NCBI RefSeq assembly: GCF_900240215.1
Contig: NZ_LT964679.1
Location: forward strand, 2,582,403-2,645,258
Length of the DNA: 62,856 nucleotides
From: Raoultibacter timonensis
GTDB taxonomy: Bacteria; Actinomycetota; Coriobacteriia; Coriobacteriales; Eggerthellaceae
Direction: 5' to 3'
The translations under genes and the position numbers were made by a program. This document shows, in pieces, positions 17,219 to 26,733 of this stretch. The notes beneath the pieces are model-generated. The model was not told the origin of the DNA. It was given only the letters and a program-made list of their open reading frames with translations, and did not search any database. Numbering within the stretch: position 1 is the first letter of the stretch; the number at the start of each line of letters is the position of its first letter.

Positions 17219-18640
17219 CTAAACCGCGTACAACATACCGACGTTCGTCAAGGCATCGGTAATAAACGGGATCCACAGCGCCATGACCAGGCAGAGCACG
17301 AATACGGGAACGATGCCTGCTTTGAACATGTCCTTGATCTCGTAGGTGTCTTCGTTGTACGTAATCGCGATAGTCGGATTGATCGGAAACAGATAGTTGC
17401 CGCCGATAATGGCTGACATCATCACTGCAGCTGAAATAGGATTCAAGCCTGCAGCGGTGCAAATAGTGACCAGCGGAAGGAAGAACACAGGAACGAATCC
17501 GGGACCGATCGGCATAACGGTGTGCAAAAAGTACAGGACTAAACCGAGAACAAACAAAGCAAGTACGATGCTCATATCGGCAAATCCCATCGAGAGCACG
17601 ATATCGCCGATGAATTGCGATCCCCCGGTACTTCCGAGCAAAGTACCCATAGAGATCATTGCACCAACCATAATGACTACGTTCCATGGGGTGCCTTTTT
17701 GATACTCATCAAACGTGAGCAGGTTAAAACCAGGTGCAAGCATAAGGCCCATAGCAAGAACGGAGATAACCGTCATGTTGAATAGAGGGAACCATGTACC
17801 CAAGATCCAAAGAATCGGCACGCCGAGAATGATACACAGGGTCTTTTTTTCCTCAACGAGAAACGGCCCGTATGATTTCACCGATTCGTAGAGTCGCTCG
17901 ATTTTATCCTGCCCCAAAGACTCCGGCTTGAAAACAAAGGTGACCGAAAGCCACAACACAAGGATCATTGCGGCTGCGATAGGAACTCCGATGATCATCC
18001 AACCGAGAAACGAAATCTGCTGCCCGGTTGCCGCCTCGAGCATGCCAACGGCTGCAATATTGGTGGCGTTACCGGCAGGAGTGGCGAGCCCACCCGTAAC
18101 TCCTGCAAAGGGGACCCCGATAAACAGGCACTTAGCAAAATTGGATTTCTTCTTGTAAAGATCGAGCGCCTTGAGAAGCGAGATGGACAAGCCGAAGAAC
18201 AGCGCGATAACAGCCGAATCGCTCATGACCATCGAAACGAGCGCCGTAACGCACATGACGCCCAGTACGAGCTTGCGGGTATTTCCCTTCGACCAGTGAA
18301 CGACAACGCCGACAAGTCGATTCGAAAGCTGTGACTTATTGAACGCGGTAGTCAACGCGAACACCGTCATAACGAATATCGTCGTCGAAGCGCCGAAACC
18401 GCTGAAAACAGTTGACGCCGGAGCAGCCCCAAGAATTGCGCCGACAGCTAAGATGATAATGCCAGTGACGCCAACAGGGAACGAATCGCATACCCACATT
18501 GCCACGCCAGCAACAAGAACGCCGAGACTGAGAAGGCCTTCTCTTGAAAGCGTCTCGGCAGAGGGGATAAGACACGCCGCCGCAAAGGCAAGAACCGCGA
18601 TGATTATCCCAATCCCCCTCTTCCCCATAAAAGTAGACAT
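17219..18640 (-). CDS. DASS/SLC13-type anion transporter, first gene of operon
   Basis: 473 aa, 11-12 membrane segments, with GVTGGLATPAGNATNIAAVG in the first half and GGNYLFPINPTIAITYNED in the second, the paired hairpin regions of DASS carriers. ATG at 18640 with GAGGAGG 11 bases upstream. First gene of a six-gene minus-strand operon and divergent to the LuxR gene at 18898. It differs in sequence from the second DASS copy at 12523, which suggests one may carry substrate and the other product (inference). Confidence 0.85.
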   Translation of the reverse strand: MSTFMGKRGIGIIIAVLAFAAACLIPSAETLSREGLLSLGVLVAGVAMWVCDSFPVGVTGIIILAVGAILGAAPASTVFSGFGASTTIFVMTVFALTTAFNKSQLSNRLVGVVVHWSKGNTRKLVLGVMCVTALVSMVMSDSAVIALFFGLSISLLKALDLYKKKSNFAKCLFIGVPFAGVTGGLATPAGNATNIAAVGMLEAATGQQISFLGWMIIGVPIAAAMILVLWLSVTFVFKPESLGQDKIERLYESVKSYGPFLVEEKKTLCIILGVPILWILGTWFPLFNMTVISVLAMGLMLAPGFNLLTFDEYQKGTPWNVVIMVGAMISMGTLLGSTGGSQFIGDIVLSMGFADMSIVLALFVLGLVLYFLHTVMPIGPGFVPVFFLPLVTICTAAGLNPISAAVMMSAIIGGNYLFPINPTIAITYNEDTYEIKDMFKAGIVPVFVLCLVMALWIPFITDALTNVGMLYAV

Positions 18641-18897
18641 CCGCTCAAATCCTCCTCATGTTTCCCCAAAACAAACGAGTGCTCAAGTAGCCTTTGGATT
18701 GATCGACTTTCTGGAATCGTCACCTCCGTCCGTTGACTAAGAAGGTCTGAATCCTCTATGCTCATGCTGCCTCCCATAAACCTTTCGGATTCCGACCTGT
18801 ATCCCGACAAGTATTCGGATGCCCTCAAATTAGGCGTAAACCGCCTGTCGGGCATCAAGCGAGCGAGTGTAACTTTGTCATTTAGGGGGTAGTCTTT
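18641..18897. promoter_or_regulatory. Divergent promoter region, DASS-Moco operon / LuxR
   Basis: 257 bp between two divergent starts. It holds direct copies of TTCGGAT (18783 and 18814 areas) and an inverted pair CCCGACA...TGTCGGG about 45 bp apart (18803-18853), plus the GGGGG ribosome site of the LuxR gene at 18885. These are candidate regulator sites only. No perfect palindrome like that at 10627 is present. Confidence 0.35.
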
Positions 18898-20403
18898 TTG
18901 TATTACAAAGATAAAAGACCTGTTCAAAGTCCATACAGGGTGAGCAAGCCGGAAGATGCCGATCAGTTAAGCTATTCGATCAGCATGAAAAAGATCCTCT
19001 ACATGTTCGGCTTCGGATTCATGTTCGCAACGGAAGCGGGCATGCTGGGAAACGCGCTGCATCTCAATGAGGCCTTTTTCGCAGTCGCAACGATCTCGTA
19101 TTTTCTTGCTGTAGCGCTCGTTCACTTCATCATGCGCTTCAGCCGTTTGCGCAAGCTGCTGGTTAGCACCCGCACCGCAGGTGATGTTGTGTTCCTGGTC
19201 GTCTCTGCTTTACCTATCGTGATGGCTATCTCCATCCAATACCTGCACGAAGGTCAGTATTACGCCGACAAGACCATCGCCATCGCTACGGCTGCCACAA
19301 CGGGACTCATGGGCATATGCACCGGCATAGGGATGTTTCGGTGGCATAGCGCCGCATCGGCGGAAATCGAGCCGATGCTCGCCTATACGACATGGGGCCT
19401 CTCACTCGGACTGGTCATCCTCATAGTGGTTCTTTGGCTTAGCGAAGCCGTTTCGGGCATGGTATTCGTATCGATGAATGCAGTTTCGGCACTGCTGTAC
19501 CTCATTCTTCCAAAAAGCAAGGATGAAAGAGTTCGGGAAGATACGGACCAGACGGATCAGGATGTTCATCTTGATTTTAAAATGCACTTGGCCTTGTTTT
19601 TCCAGTTGATGGCACTTGGATTCTGCATATGCGTCACATTCTCATCTTGGTCGCCGGAAGTTATCACGATAACGGTAGCCGCCGCCTTCGCGCTGAATGT
19701 CACACTCCCCTTGCAGAGAAGGTATTTTGCAGGAACGACTGGGCAAATGGCCAGAATATATCTCCCAGCAAGCATTGCCATGCTCTTCGGAATTTCCGTG
19801 GACGATCCATACGTCCAAACCGCGATCTTTGCGATTTCGATACTGCTGTTCTTCTACCAAGGCCACTCGAATACCACGTTTCTTATCACCTCGGGACGGT
19901 GCTTCGGCATAGACATCCTCTCGAACATCTCGAGAGGCCGCTTCCCCCCTATGCTCGGATTCGCTTGCGGATTGTGCCTAGGTTGCCTCTGCGTTACTCT
20001 GCAGCTAAATCTTATCGTCGTAGGAGGCTTAGTCGCAGTCTTCGTAATCGGAACCTACGCACTCCTTCCGTTTAATTTGGGCATTTCGTTCAAGGAAGGC
20101 ATCTCCTATGATCTGGAGGACGGCATCGTCACACCTTGGGTAGCGCAAAGCGAAGAGGAGGAGCGCTCGTTCAAGAAGAAGTGCACTGCACTTGCAGAGT
20201 GCCATGGCTTCACTCCGAGAGAACAAGAAATCTTCTTCCTGCTCGCATGCGGCTACAACAGCGACTCCATTGCAAATATGCTCGTCATCTCGCCGAGCAC
20301 CGTTAAGACCCATACCTATAGAATCTATCAAAAAATAGATGTTCACTCGCAGCAGGAGATAATCATGATGCTACGCCCCCGAAAATACGAAGCAGACCAC
20401 TAA
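18898..20403 (+). CDS. Membrane-embedded LuxR-family regulator, divergent to Moco operon
   Basis: 501 aa. TTG start chosen for the AGGGGG site 8-9 bases upstream; an in-frame GTG 15 codons later is the alternative. The N-terminal 405 residues carry about 12 membrane segments. The C-terminus is a LuxR helix-turn-helix (TPREQEIFFLLACGYNSDSI...STVKTHTYRIYQKIDVHSQQ). Divergent orientation to the DASS-Moco operon suggests it is the operon's own regulator, sensing substrate at or in the membrane (inference). Confidence 0.88.
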   Translation: MYYKDKRPVQSPYRVSKPEDADQLSYSISMKKILYMFGFGFMFATEAGMLGNALHLNEAFFAVATISYFLAVALVHFIMRFSRLRKLLVSTRTAGDVVFLVVSALPIVMAISIQYLHEGQYYADKTIAIATAATTGLMGICTGIGMFRWHSAASAEIEPMLAYTTWGLSLGLVILIVVLWLSEAVSGMVFVSMNAVSALLYLILPKSKDERVREDTDQTDQDVHLDFKMHLALFFQLMALGFCICVTFSSWSPEVITITVAAAFALNVTLPLQRRYFAGTTGQMARIYLPASIAMLFGISVDDPYVQTAIFAISILLFFYQGHSNTTFLITSGRCFGIDILSNISRGRFPPMLGFACGLCLGCLCVTLQLNLIVVGGLVAVFVIGTYALLPFNLGISFKEGISYDLEDGIVTPWVAQSEEEERSFKKKCTALAECHGFTPREQEIFFLLACGYNSDSIANMLVISPSTVKTHTYRIYQKIDVHSQQEIIMMLRPRKYEADH

Positions 20404-20783
20404 GCGAGACCCGAAAGCATTGGAGACTCCGAGCACCCAGCTCCCCCCGCAAGACCACCATCGGTATTTTCCTGTATTGCGCCCACGGCGGCCCAGCGCC
20501 CAAAGCCCCGTACGACCTCGAGCCGATGGCGGTTAGCGGCAGATCATGCAGCGGCGGGCGCAAACGCAGGCTTGCCGATATCCGGCAGGTCTCCTCCGGC
20601 CAGCCGACCCGCGCGCGTCGCCCGATGTCCGCCAACCGCCTCCGTGCGACGTTATTTGAGCGCTCTAAAACGGGATGGCGTTCCTTATGCCTGGTCGCTT
20701 GACTCGACGATATCAGAATGTGCCGATAATCGTCGCACGGAGGCGGTTGGCGGACATGCCGCAGTCGAACGGCAAGCAACCTC
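20404..20783. other. Gene-free gap between convergent genes
   Basis: 380 bp between the LuxR stop and the APC permease stop. It holds one structured element, the 27-bp inverted repeat at 20625-20757, and otherwise nothing I recognise. The repeat arms have no U-tract, so the gap has no classical terminator. Confidence 0.6.
20625..20757. repeat. Inverted-repeat element 1 (27-bp perfect arms)
   Basis: Left arm 20625-20651 (begins ATGTCCGCCAACCGCCTC) and right arm 20731-20757 are exact reverse complements over 27 bp, separated by 79 bp. The flanks do not continue the match. The centre encodes nothing obvious. Similar elements of 154 and 131 bp occur at 38267 and 49633. Could be a MITE-like relic or a transcribed hairpin. 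Confidence 0.8.
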
Positions 20784-22292
20784 CTACAAACTCACCCACC
20801 CTATCGCAAGCAGCGAGATCGATGTCACCGTAGCGGCGAGGATAACCGCCACGACGATCTTGTCGCGCGTGCTTTGCAGGTAGGGCTCCTTGCGCTCCCT
20901 CTTGCCCTTGATGTACATGAGAATGCCGGGCGCGTAGAGAAGCGACATGATCGTCAGGCCGATCGGGCCGCTCGCGTACGCGATGAAGAGGCTGTACACA
21001 ACGCCCACGATCGCAAGCACGCGCCAAAGGAGGAGACTGCCGCCCACCCTGCCTTCGAACGCCTCCCGCTCGGTAAACGTGAGCTTTGCGAAATAGGCTG
21101 CCGAGAGCAGGTACGGAAGCAGGATCATGCCCGACGAAATGGAGTAGAAGAACTGGTAGGTCTGCTCGGAGAAGATCATGGCCACCAGGAAGAGCTCTAT
21201 GATGATGTTCGTGACGACAAGCGTAACGATCGGCGCACCCCTCTTGTTCGTCTTGGCGAACGCCTTGATGAACACGCCCTGCTGCGCGGCCTCAAACGGC
21301 GATTCGCTCGAAACCATGGTCGAACCTAGGACGGCACCGATAAGCGAAAGTACGACGCCGCAGTTGACGAGCAGCGCCCCCCACGGCCCCACAGCCGCTT
21401 CCATAACGCCCGCAAGCGCGGGATTATCGAGCGTTGCAAGTTCGGATAGGGGCAGCACCCCCATCGAAAGCATCGACACCATGAGGTAGATGATGAACAC
21501 ACAGACGAATGCAGTAACCGTGGCCCTGCCAACGTCTTTTTCTCTTTTGGCGCGCCCCGAAACGGCAACGGCGCCCTCGATGCCGACAAACACCCAGATG
21601 GTGATCATCATCGTGCTGCTGACCTGGTTCCAAAACGGCATGTCGGTCACTGCCCCGTTCGTCAGATTCGAAACGAACAGGGTCGGATCGAACTTCTGAA
21701 AGAATATGATCGCGAAGATGGCCACGAATATCGGCACGATCTTCGAAATGGTGATGACCACGTTGATGCCGGTCACCTCTTTGATGCCCCGCGATGCAAG
21801 GAACACGTAGAACCAGATGAGCACCGAGGCCCCGATTGCCGAATAGAGGTTGTTGCCGCCCCCGAAAATCGGGAAGAAGTACGTAAGGGCACCGAACAGC
21901 AAGGCGAGGAAGCTCACCGTGCAGAGCAGAACGCTGATCCAGTATCCCCACGCGCTGTTGAACCCGACGAAATCCCCGAATCCCGCGTTCGCATAGCTGT
22001 AGATGCCGCCTTTGAGCTCGGGTTTTATGCGGGAGAGCGCATAAAACGAGAGGACGAGGCACAGTACGCCAACGCCCGAAATCCCCCATGCCGTCATGAT
22101 CGCATAGCCGCTGGCTCCCCCCGCAGCCTGATCCCCCGCCAGCGTAAAAACCCCGCCACCGATAATGATGGTGACGATGAGGGCGGTTAACCGAAAACCG
22201 CCGAGAGTTTCATCCGCTGCCCGCTTTGCGCTTACGTCTTTCGATGCCGACTCGTCCATACCACGCCCCTGACCTTCGGTGCTTCGCCCCAT
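20784..22292 (-). CDS. APC-superfamily amino acid permease/antiporter
   Basis: 502 aa, 12-13 membrane segments. LTALIVTIIIGGGVFTLAG near residue 32 is the conserved first helix of basic amino acid/polyamine antiporters (ArcD/LysP-like, AdiC relatives). ATG at 22292 with AAGAGG nearby; MDESASK at 22259 is an alternative start. It follows the OFA transporter on the same strand after 137 bp, so it could be the last gene of the module or independent. The substrate is likely a cationic or neutral amino acid; nothing in the neighbourhood fixes it. Confidence 0.85.
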   Translation of the reverse strand: MGRSTEGQGRGMDESASKDVSAKRAADETLGGFRLTALIVTIIIGGGVFTLAGDQAAGGASGYAIMTAWGISGVGVLCLVLSFYALSRIKPELKGGIYSYANAGFGDFVGFNSAWGYWISVLLCTVSFLALLFGALTYFFPIFGGGNNLYSAIGASVLIWFYVFLASRGIKEVTGINVVITISKIVPIFVAIFAIIFFQKFDPTLFVSNLTNGAVTDMPFWNQVSSTMMITIWVFVGIEGAVAVSGRAKREKDVGRATVTAFVCVFIIYLMVSMLSMGVLPLSELATLDNPALAGVMEAAVGPWGALLVNCGVVLSLIGAVLGSTMVSSESPFEAAQQGVFIKAFAKTNKRGAPIVTLVVTNIIIELFLVAMIFSEQTYQFFYSISSGMILLPYLLSAAYFAKLTFTEREAFEGRVGGSLLLWRVLAIVGVVYSLFIAYASGPIGLTIMSLLYAPGILMYIKGKRERKEPYLQSTRDKIVVAVILAATVTSISLLAIGWVSL

Positions 22293-22429
22293 TAACCTCT
22301 TGGCAGAAAATGACTATGTATGTTCGCACCTTTATTGAAACAGTATGACACCCATTCTGCGAGGCTACGCAAAAACCAGCGTGGCCTCGCAGAAACGGGT
22401 GTTCCCGGATAGCCCTTCCTTGTCTACGC

Positions 22430-23698
22430 TTACTTGTTTCGCTGATTCTTCGGCGGTCGGGCGAACATGCCGAGAAGGGCACATACGCCAACGATGACCG
22501 CCGTAACGTAGAACGCGTTCACGAGCGATCCCGTCGCATCCCCGATGGCAAAGCCGATCGTCGCGATGAAGCCCGACAGCACGCCGAACACGAGCTGCGC
22601 GATTCCGACGGCGCGGGAAAGAACATCGCGTCCGAAGTAGTTCGCCAGCACGGTCGGTACGAGCGGCATCATGCCGCCATAGCCGAAACCGGCAAGGATG
22701 AACGAGAGGTACGGCATGATGGCATTCGATGCGAACGCGCCCACGAGCAGGCCGATCACCACGAACACGTTGCAGAGCACCAGCAGCCTCGCGGGATCGA
22801 ATCGGTCAGAGATGATGCCCCAGAGGAACTTGCCCGCCATCATGGCAAGGCCCATCGACGATACCGCCGCCGCGACCATGGTCTGATCGAGCTCGAGCGT
22901 CTGGAAGTAGACGGGGACGAAGCTTACCGCGGCAACGTAGTAGCAGTACCCGCCCAAGCCGCAAATCGAGAGCAACCAGAACGCGGGCGATTTGATCGTC
23001 TGCGCAAACGTTGCGGGAATGGAGGTTTTGAACACCTTCGAAGGCTTCTCTTCGACCTTTTCCTCCACCTCGGCCTTAACCGATTCGCCTCCATCGGGCA
23101 GAAGCCCCATGTCCTCGGGCTTGTTCCTGATCACCGTAAACGCAAGGATGATCGCAAGCACGCCCGCCACGAGGAAGAACCACCAAATGTTGCGCCAATG
23201 GCCCGCTTCTGCTCCCATGAGCGCATTGGCGATGAGCGGGGAAACGAACGCGCCCAACCCGCCGATAACCATTGTGAGCGTCATCGCCCGTCCGCGCTGG
23301 CGATGAAACCATGACGGGACGATCGTGTCGACCGAAATCTCGCCCACCGCCATCACGGCGAAGGCCATGACCGCAAACGTCACGATGTAGCTGATGTAGT
23401 CGTTGACGAAGAATATGAGCGCCGCCGAGCACAGCACCATCAAGGCGCCGCCGATAACCTGCATGTAGCGTGCGCCGATCTTCGCGATCAAAAACCCGAT
23501 GACGGGTGAGCCGAACCCGTACACCCAGATGGCGATAGTCGTTCCCATACCGAGCTCGGCACCGGTCAGACCTATGTCGGCCTGCATGAAACCGCCGCCG
23601 ATTGCGGCAGCCGTCAGAAACGACCCGTTCGCCATGAAGTAGCAAACGCCCAAGATCACGGCAAGTATCCAACCGTAAAACAGCTTACCTGTTTTCAT
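22430..23698 (-). CDS. MFS transporter, oxalate/formate antiporter (OFA) family
   Basis: 422 aa, 12 membrane segments, starting LFYGWILAVILGVCYFMANG, a typical OFA first helix, with the central loop at about residues 200-225. ATG with GGGGAG 5 bases upstream. It lies 27 bases after the ferredoxin gene in the same operon as the molybdenum enzyme at 24055. OFA carriers exchange small organic anions; here it is likely to move the substrate and/or product of that enzyme (inference). Confidence 0.88.
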   Translation of the reverse strand: MKTGKLFYGWILAVILGVCYFMANGSFLTAAAIGGGFMQADIGLTGAELGMGTTIAIWVYGFGSPVIGFLIAKIGARYMQVIGGALMVLCSAALIFFVNDYISYIVTFAVMAFAVMAVGEISVDTIVPSWFHRQRGRAMTLTMVIGGLGAFVSPLIANALMGAEAGHWRNIWWFFLVAGVLAIILAFTVIRNKPEDMGLLPDGGESVKAEVEEKVEEKPSKVFKTSIPATFAQTIKSPAFWLLSICGLGGYCYYVAAVSFVPVYFQTLELDQTMVAAAVSSMGLAMMAGKFLWGIISDRFDPARLLVLCNVFVVIGLLVGAFASNAIMPYLSFILAGFGYGGMMPLVPTVLANYFGRDVLSRAVGIAQLVFGVLSGFIATIGFAIGDATGSLVNAFYVTAVIVGVCALLGMFARPPKNQRNK

Positions 23699-23725
23699 GT
23701 TACTCCCCTTCTTTTCGATCTGCCT

Positions 23726-24010
23726 TTACAAAATTTGCCCTGGTGCAGCGCCAGGCGCACGCGATGTTTTCTTGCGGGCGCATGCTACGTGCGCGAATCG
23801 TACGGCACCGACAGGGCATGCCGATTCGCACCGGTAGCACAGCTCGCACGCTTCCCTCAAAGCAACGCGCACCGTGCCGCACTCGCCGTCGATTTCCAAA
23901 ACGTCGGAAGGGCACAGGGAGGCGCACAGGCCGCAACCGATGCATGCTCGTGCATCTATCTGCAATTCGCGCAGATACCATCGGTCTACGCATGCAATCG
24001 GTGCGGCCAC
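23726..24010 (-). CDS. Dicluster 4Fe-4S ferredoxin
   Basis: 94 aa; GTG start with GGGAGG 5 bases upstream. CIGCGLCASLCP near residue 23 and CELCYRCESACP near residue 55 are two intact bacterial-ferredoxin cluster motifs. It comes 44 bases after the molybdenum enzyme and just before the OFA carrier. It is probably the electron donor subunit of that enzyme. It is unrelated in layout to the ferredoxin at 14346, so the two molybdenum modules use different small partners. Confidence 0.88.
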   Translation of the reverse strand: MAAPIACVDRWYLRELQIDARACIGCGLCASLCPSDVLEIDGECGTVRVALREACELCYRCESACPVGAVRFAHVACARKKTSRAPGAAPGQIL

Positions 24011-24054
24011 GGCTCCCTCCCTTCCAACGCTCTTAAAATGACGTGCGTCCTTCT

Positions 24055-26733
24055 CTATGCTTTATGGTTCAACTTGTTGAACGTGTTGTTCCAGAACCCC
24101 TTGGGATCCTCGTTCACGAACGGCTCGATCGATTCAACCAAATCCGCACGATCGGTGCCGTCGGTAACCGGGTATATCTTGCACAGCATGCCGCGGGTAA
24201 CCCATTGCCCCGTCTTGGGATCGAGCGTTTCGTACGCATCGTCGGTCAGCACGTTCGCATTCGAATCGAATACGCCGAGCGACCACGGCTCTTCGGCGGG
24301 CTGCTCGGGATACCACCAGCTTGGCTGGCAGATAACGACTCCGCGCACGATGCCCCACTCGAGCTTGGCAACCTGCTTGATGCGCCCGCGCTTCGTCTCG
24401 ATCCAAACCCAATCGCCGTCGCGGATCCCGAGGTTGCGCCCATCGCTTACATGGAGCTGCACGATCGGGTTGGGCCACACGCCACGGGTTCCGCACCCGG
24501 GCACGCGGAACTCCGAGTGGTGCATCGGGCTCCATCTGCCGCCCGTAACCAGGCGGAACGGGTATTCCTTCGCAAGCTCCGGCTGGCTTACCGGCGTCTC
24601 GGGGAGCTCCTTGTACTCGGGGATCGGATCGTAGTCGAGATCCTGGATGATGCTCGAGAATATTTCCGCCTTGCGCGACGGCGTCGCGAAGCCTTTGATC
24701 TGTCCGTTGTGTCCGACCTCTGCATGCTTGTACGGAGTGGGGTTACTGTTGACCCATGCCCCCTCCTCCATCGCTTCCTCGTAGGAGACGCCGCCTCGGG
24801 CAAGGCGGTGGGCTACCGCATCCTCGTAGGTTTCCCACGGCCAGTACTCTTCCTGACCGCAGCGCAACCCCAATCCGCGCCAGAAATCGTAATCGACGTG
24901 GCGCTCGTATTCGGGCTCGATGATCTTGTCTCCGATGAGGACGATGTCGTAGGCGTCCTCGATGGTCGTTGCCATCGGCCGCTCGAGGCTGTCCGCGGCG
25001 GGCATGATGTAGTCGGCGAGCGCGGCGGTCGGCGTTTTCCAATAGTCGACGACGACGAGAAGGTCGAGGGCCTTGAGCGCCTTGTACACGTGCTTGGTGT
25101 TCGGAGCCCATGCGAGCGGGTTCGAGCTCCACGCGATGAGCGCCTTCACGGGATAGGGTTCGCCGGTCAGAATGGCGTCCCATGCTTTCGGCGGCGTCAC
25201 GAGCAGCTGATGGAGCATCGGGCGCGGTACGCCGAACATCTTGCGGAAGCACTTGTCGATCGGCTCGAAGCCCTTCCACGACATGAGACGGTATTCGTCG
25301 TTGCCGAGGAACTTGGCACGCGCTTCGGGCGTGACCATTTCGGAAAGCTCGAATTCGGAATCGCGCAGCGGGAAGCGCTTCTCGCCATCGGCATCGATGA
25401 TGCCCGGGAACCCGATGTACTCGCCTCCCCTCACGTCGATGTTGCCCGTCAGGATGCGCAGCATCGTTTTCGCGATGCCGGAGTTGGCGCCGTTCGGCCC
25501 GTGCTGGTCGGCGCTGCCGAGGCCCCATCCGATATAGGCCGGACCACCCGTCGCATATGCGGTAACCGATTGCACGATCTTCGTCTCGGTCAAACCCGTG
25601 ACGCCCGAAGCCCATTCCACCGTGTACTGAGACATGCGATCGGCGAGCTCGTCGAACGCGGTGATGCACGTCACCGTTTCGCCGTTCTTGAACGTGATTT
25701 CGAATTCGCCGCTGAGCTGGGCATCCACCTCACCATCGGCATAGTAGCGGTTCTCGTCCGAGCACCACCCGAGCAGGCCGTCCCGCTTCGCGTCCCATAC
25801 GACGAAGTCTTCGTCGAGGCCGCCTTCTTCGATCTCGCTCAGTCGAACGAGCTTCTTGGTGTCTTTGCGGATCAAAAAGACCGCGTTGCTCCAGTACTTG
25901 AGGAACTCTTCGTCGTAGAGCTTGTTTTCGATGATGTAGTTGATCCAGGTCAGCTGCAAAGCGAGGTCGGTACCCGGGATGATGGGCAGCCACAGGCTCG
26001 ATTCCTTCGCCTCTTCGGTGCACAGCGGATCGATGACGACCATGTTCCCCGGGTTTTCCTTGCGCTTGACCGGCGCCGACATCGTGCGCCAAATGCCCGA
26101 GAACTCGCCGCCGTTCTCGTAGGGGCGCACACCCCAGAGAATCGACGAGCCCGCTTCCGCGCCCCACGGCGGCACCGAACACTCGATGGGCCAGCCCACC
26201 ATCGACATGTTGAGCGTATAGGTCCAGCACCAGCAGATCGTGCCGGGATCGATGATGTTGCTCGGGTTGCCGAACAAATTGGTGAATCGGGTTCGGGCCC
26301 ACAGGTGGTCAGAGCGGTACGTGCCCTCGGCGATCACCAACGTTTCGGGGCCGTACTCGTCGCGAAGCTCCTTGAGCTTCGTCGATATCTCATCGAGCGC
26401 CTGATCGTAGGATATCTCCTCCCACTTATCCTCGCCGCGCTCTCCGATGCGCTTGAGCGGTCGGTTGATGCGCGCCGGATGGTAATGGAATTTGATGAAC
26501 TTCTCGCCGTGCTCGCCCATGCGATAGCAATGCTTCGACTGCTCGTCGAGCGGAATGATTTCAGTCAGCTTACCGTTCTTATCGACGCCACCGTAGAGCA
26601 AGCAGTGAACGCTGCAGAAGAAGCACCGCCCCTTGCGCCACCGCGTGCCGTCCTCATCGATGTAGTTGTTAGGATACTGGTCGAGGCGCTTAACGTTTTT
26701 GCCGCTGTACTCCTCGCCCTTCTTCTCGGCCAT
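24055..26733 (-). CDS. Cytoplasmic molybdopterin (DMSO reductase family) oxidoreductase
   Basis: 892 aa; ATG at 26733 with GGAGG at ideal spacing (an in-frame start 28 codons upstream has none). No signal peptide. The cluster motif is CFFCSVHC followed after 24 residues by Cys, fitting a 4Fe-4S site. Further signatures are EGTYRSDHLWARTRF, VIDPLCTEEAKESSLWLPIIPGTD and the C-terminal QPSWWYPEQPAEEP. The operon continues with ferredoxin and OFA carrier, and a LuxR gene is divergent. Like the enzyme at 14680 it has the soluble, single-ferredoxin architecture of gut dehydroxylases, but the two are clearly different subfamilies by motif and length. The substrate is unknown. Confidence 0.9.
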   Translation of the reverse strand: MAEKKGEEYSGKNVKRLDQYPNNYIDEDGTRWRKGRCFFCSVHCLLYGGVDKNGKLTEIIPLDEQSKHCYRMGEHGEKFIKFHYHPARINRPLKRIGERGEDKWEEISYDQALDEISTKLKELRDEYGPETLVIAEGTYRSDHLWARTRFTNLFGNPSNIIDPGTICWCWTYTLNMSMVGWPIECSVPPWGAEAGSSILWGVRPYENGGEFSGIWRTMSAPVKRKENPGNMVVIDPLCTEEAKESSLWLPIIPGTDLALQLTWINYIIENKLYDEEFLKYWSNAVFLIRKDTKKLVRLSEIEEGGLDEDFVVWDAKRDGLLGWCSDENRYYADGEVDAQLSGEFEITFKNGETVTCITAFDELADRMSQYTVEWASGVTGLTETKIVQSVTAYATGGPAYIGWGLGSADQHGPNGANSGIAKTMLRILTGNIDVRGGEYIGFPGIIDADGEKRFPLRDSEFELSEMVTPEARAKFLGNDEYRLMSWKGFEPIDKCFRKMFGVPRPMLHQLLVTPPKAWDAILTGEPYPVKALIAWSSNPLAWAPNTKHVYKALKALDLLVVVDYWKTPTAALADYIMPAADSLERPMATTIEDAYDIVLIGDKIIEPEYERHVDYDFWRGLGLRCGQEEYWPWETYEDAVAHRLARGGVSYEEAMEEGAWVNSNPTPYKHAEVGHNGQIKGFATPSRKAEIFSSIIQDLDYDPIPEYKELPETPVSQPELAKEYPFRLVTGGRWSPMHHSEFRVPGCGTRGVWPNPIVQLHVSDGRNLGIRDGDWVWIETKRGRIKQVAKLEWGIVRGVVICQPSWWYPEQPAEEPWSLGVFDSNANVLTDDAYETLDPKTGQWVTRGMLCKIYPVTDGTDRADLVESIEPFVNEDPKGFWNNTFNKLNHKA

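Noticed and set aside
17016-17687. A 223-aa frame covering the Cys-rich micro-gene
   Set aside because: Its first 160 residues are antisense-like shadow sequence over the DASS transporter gene. Only the part from the ATG at 17207 has its own ribosome site and a coherent Cys pattern.
20625-20757. Insertion sequence
   Set aside because: No transposase frame between the arms and I saw no target-site duplication at the ends. At 133 bp it could only be a non-autonomous relic.
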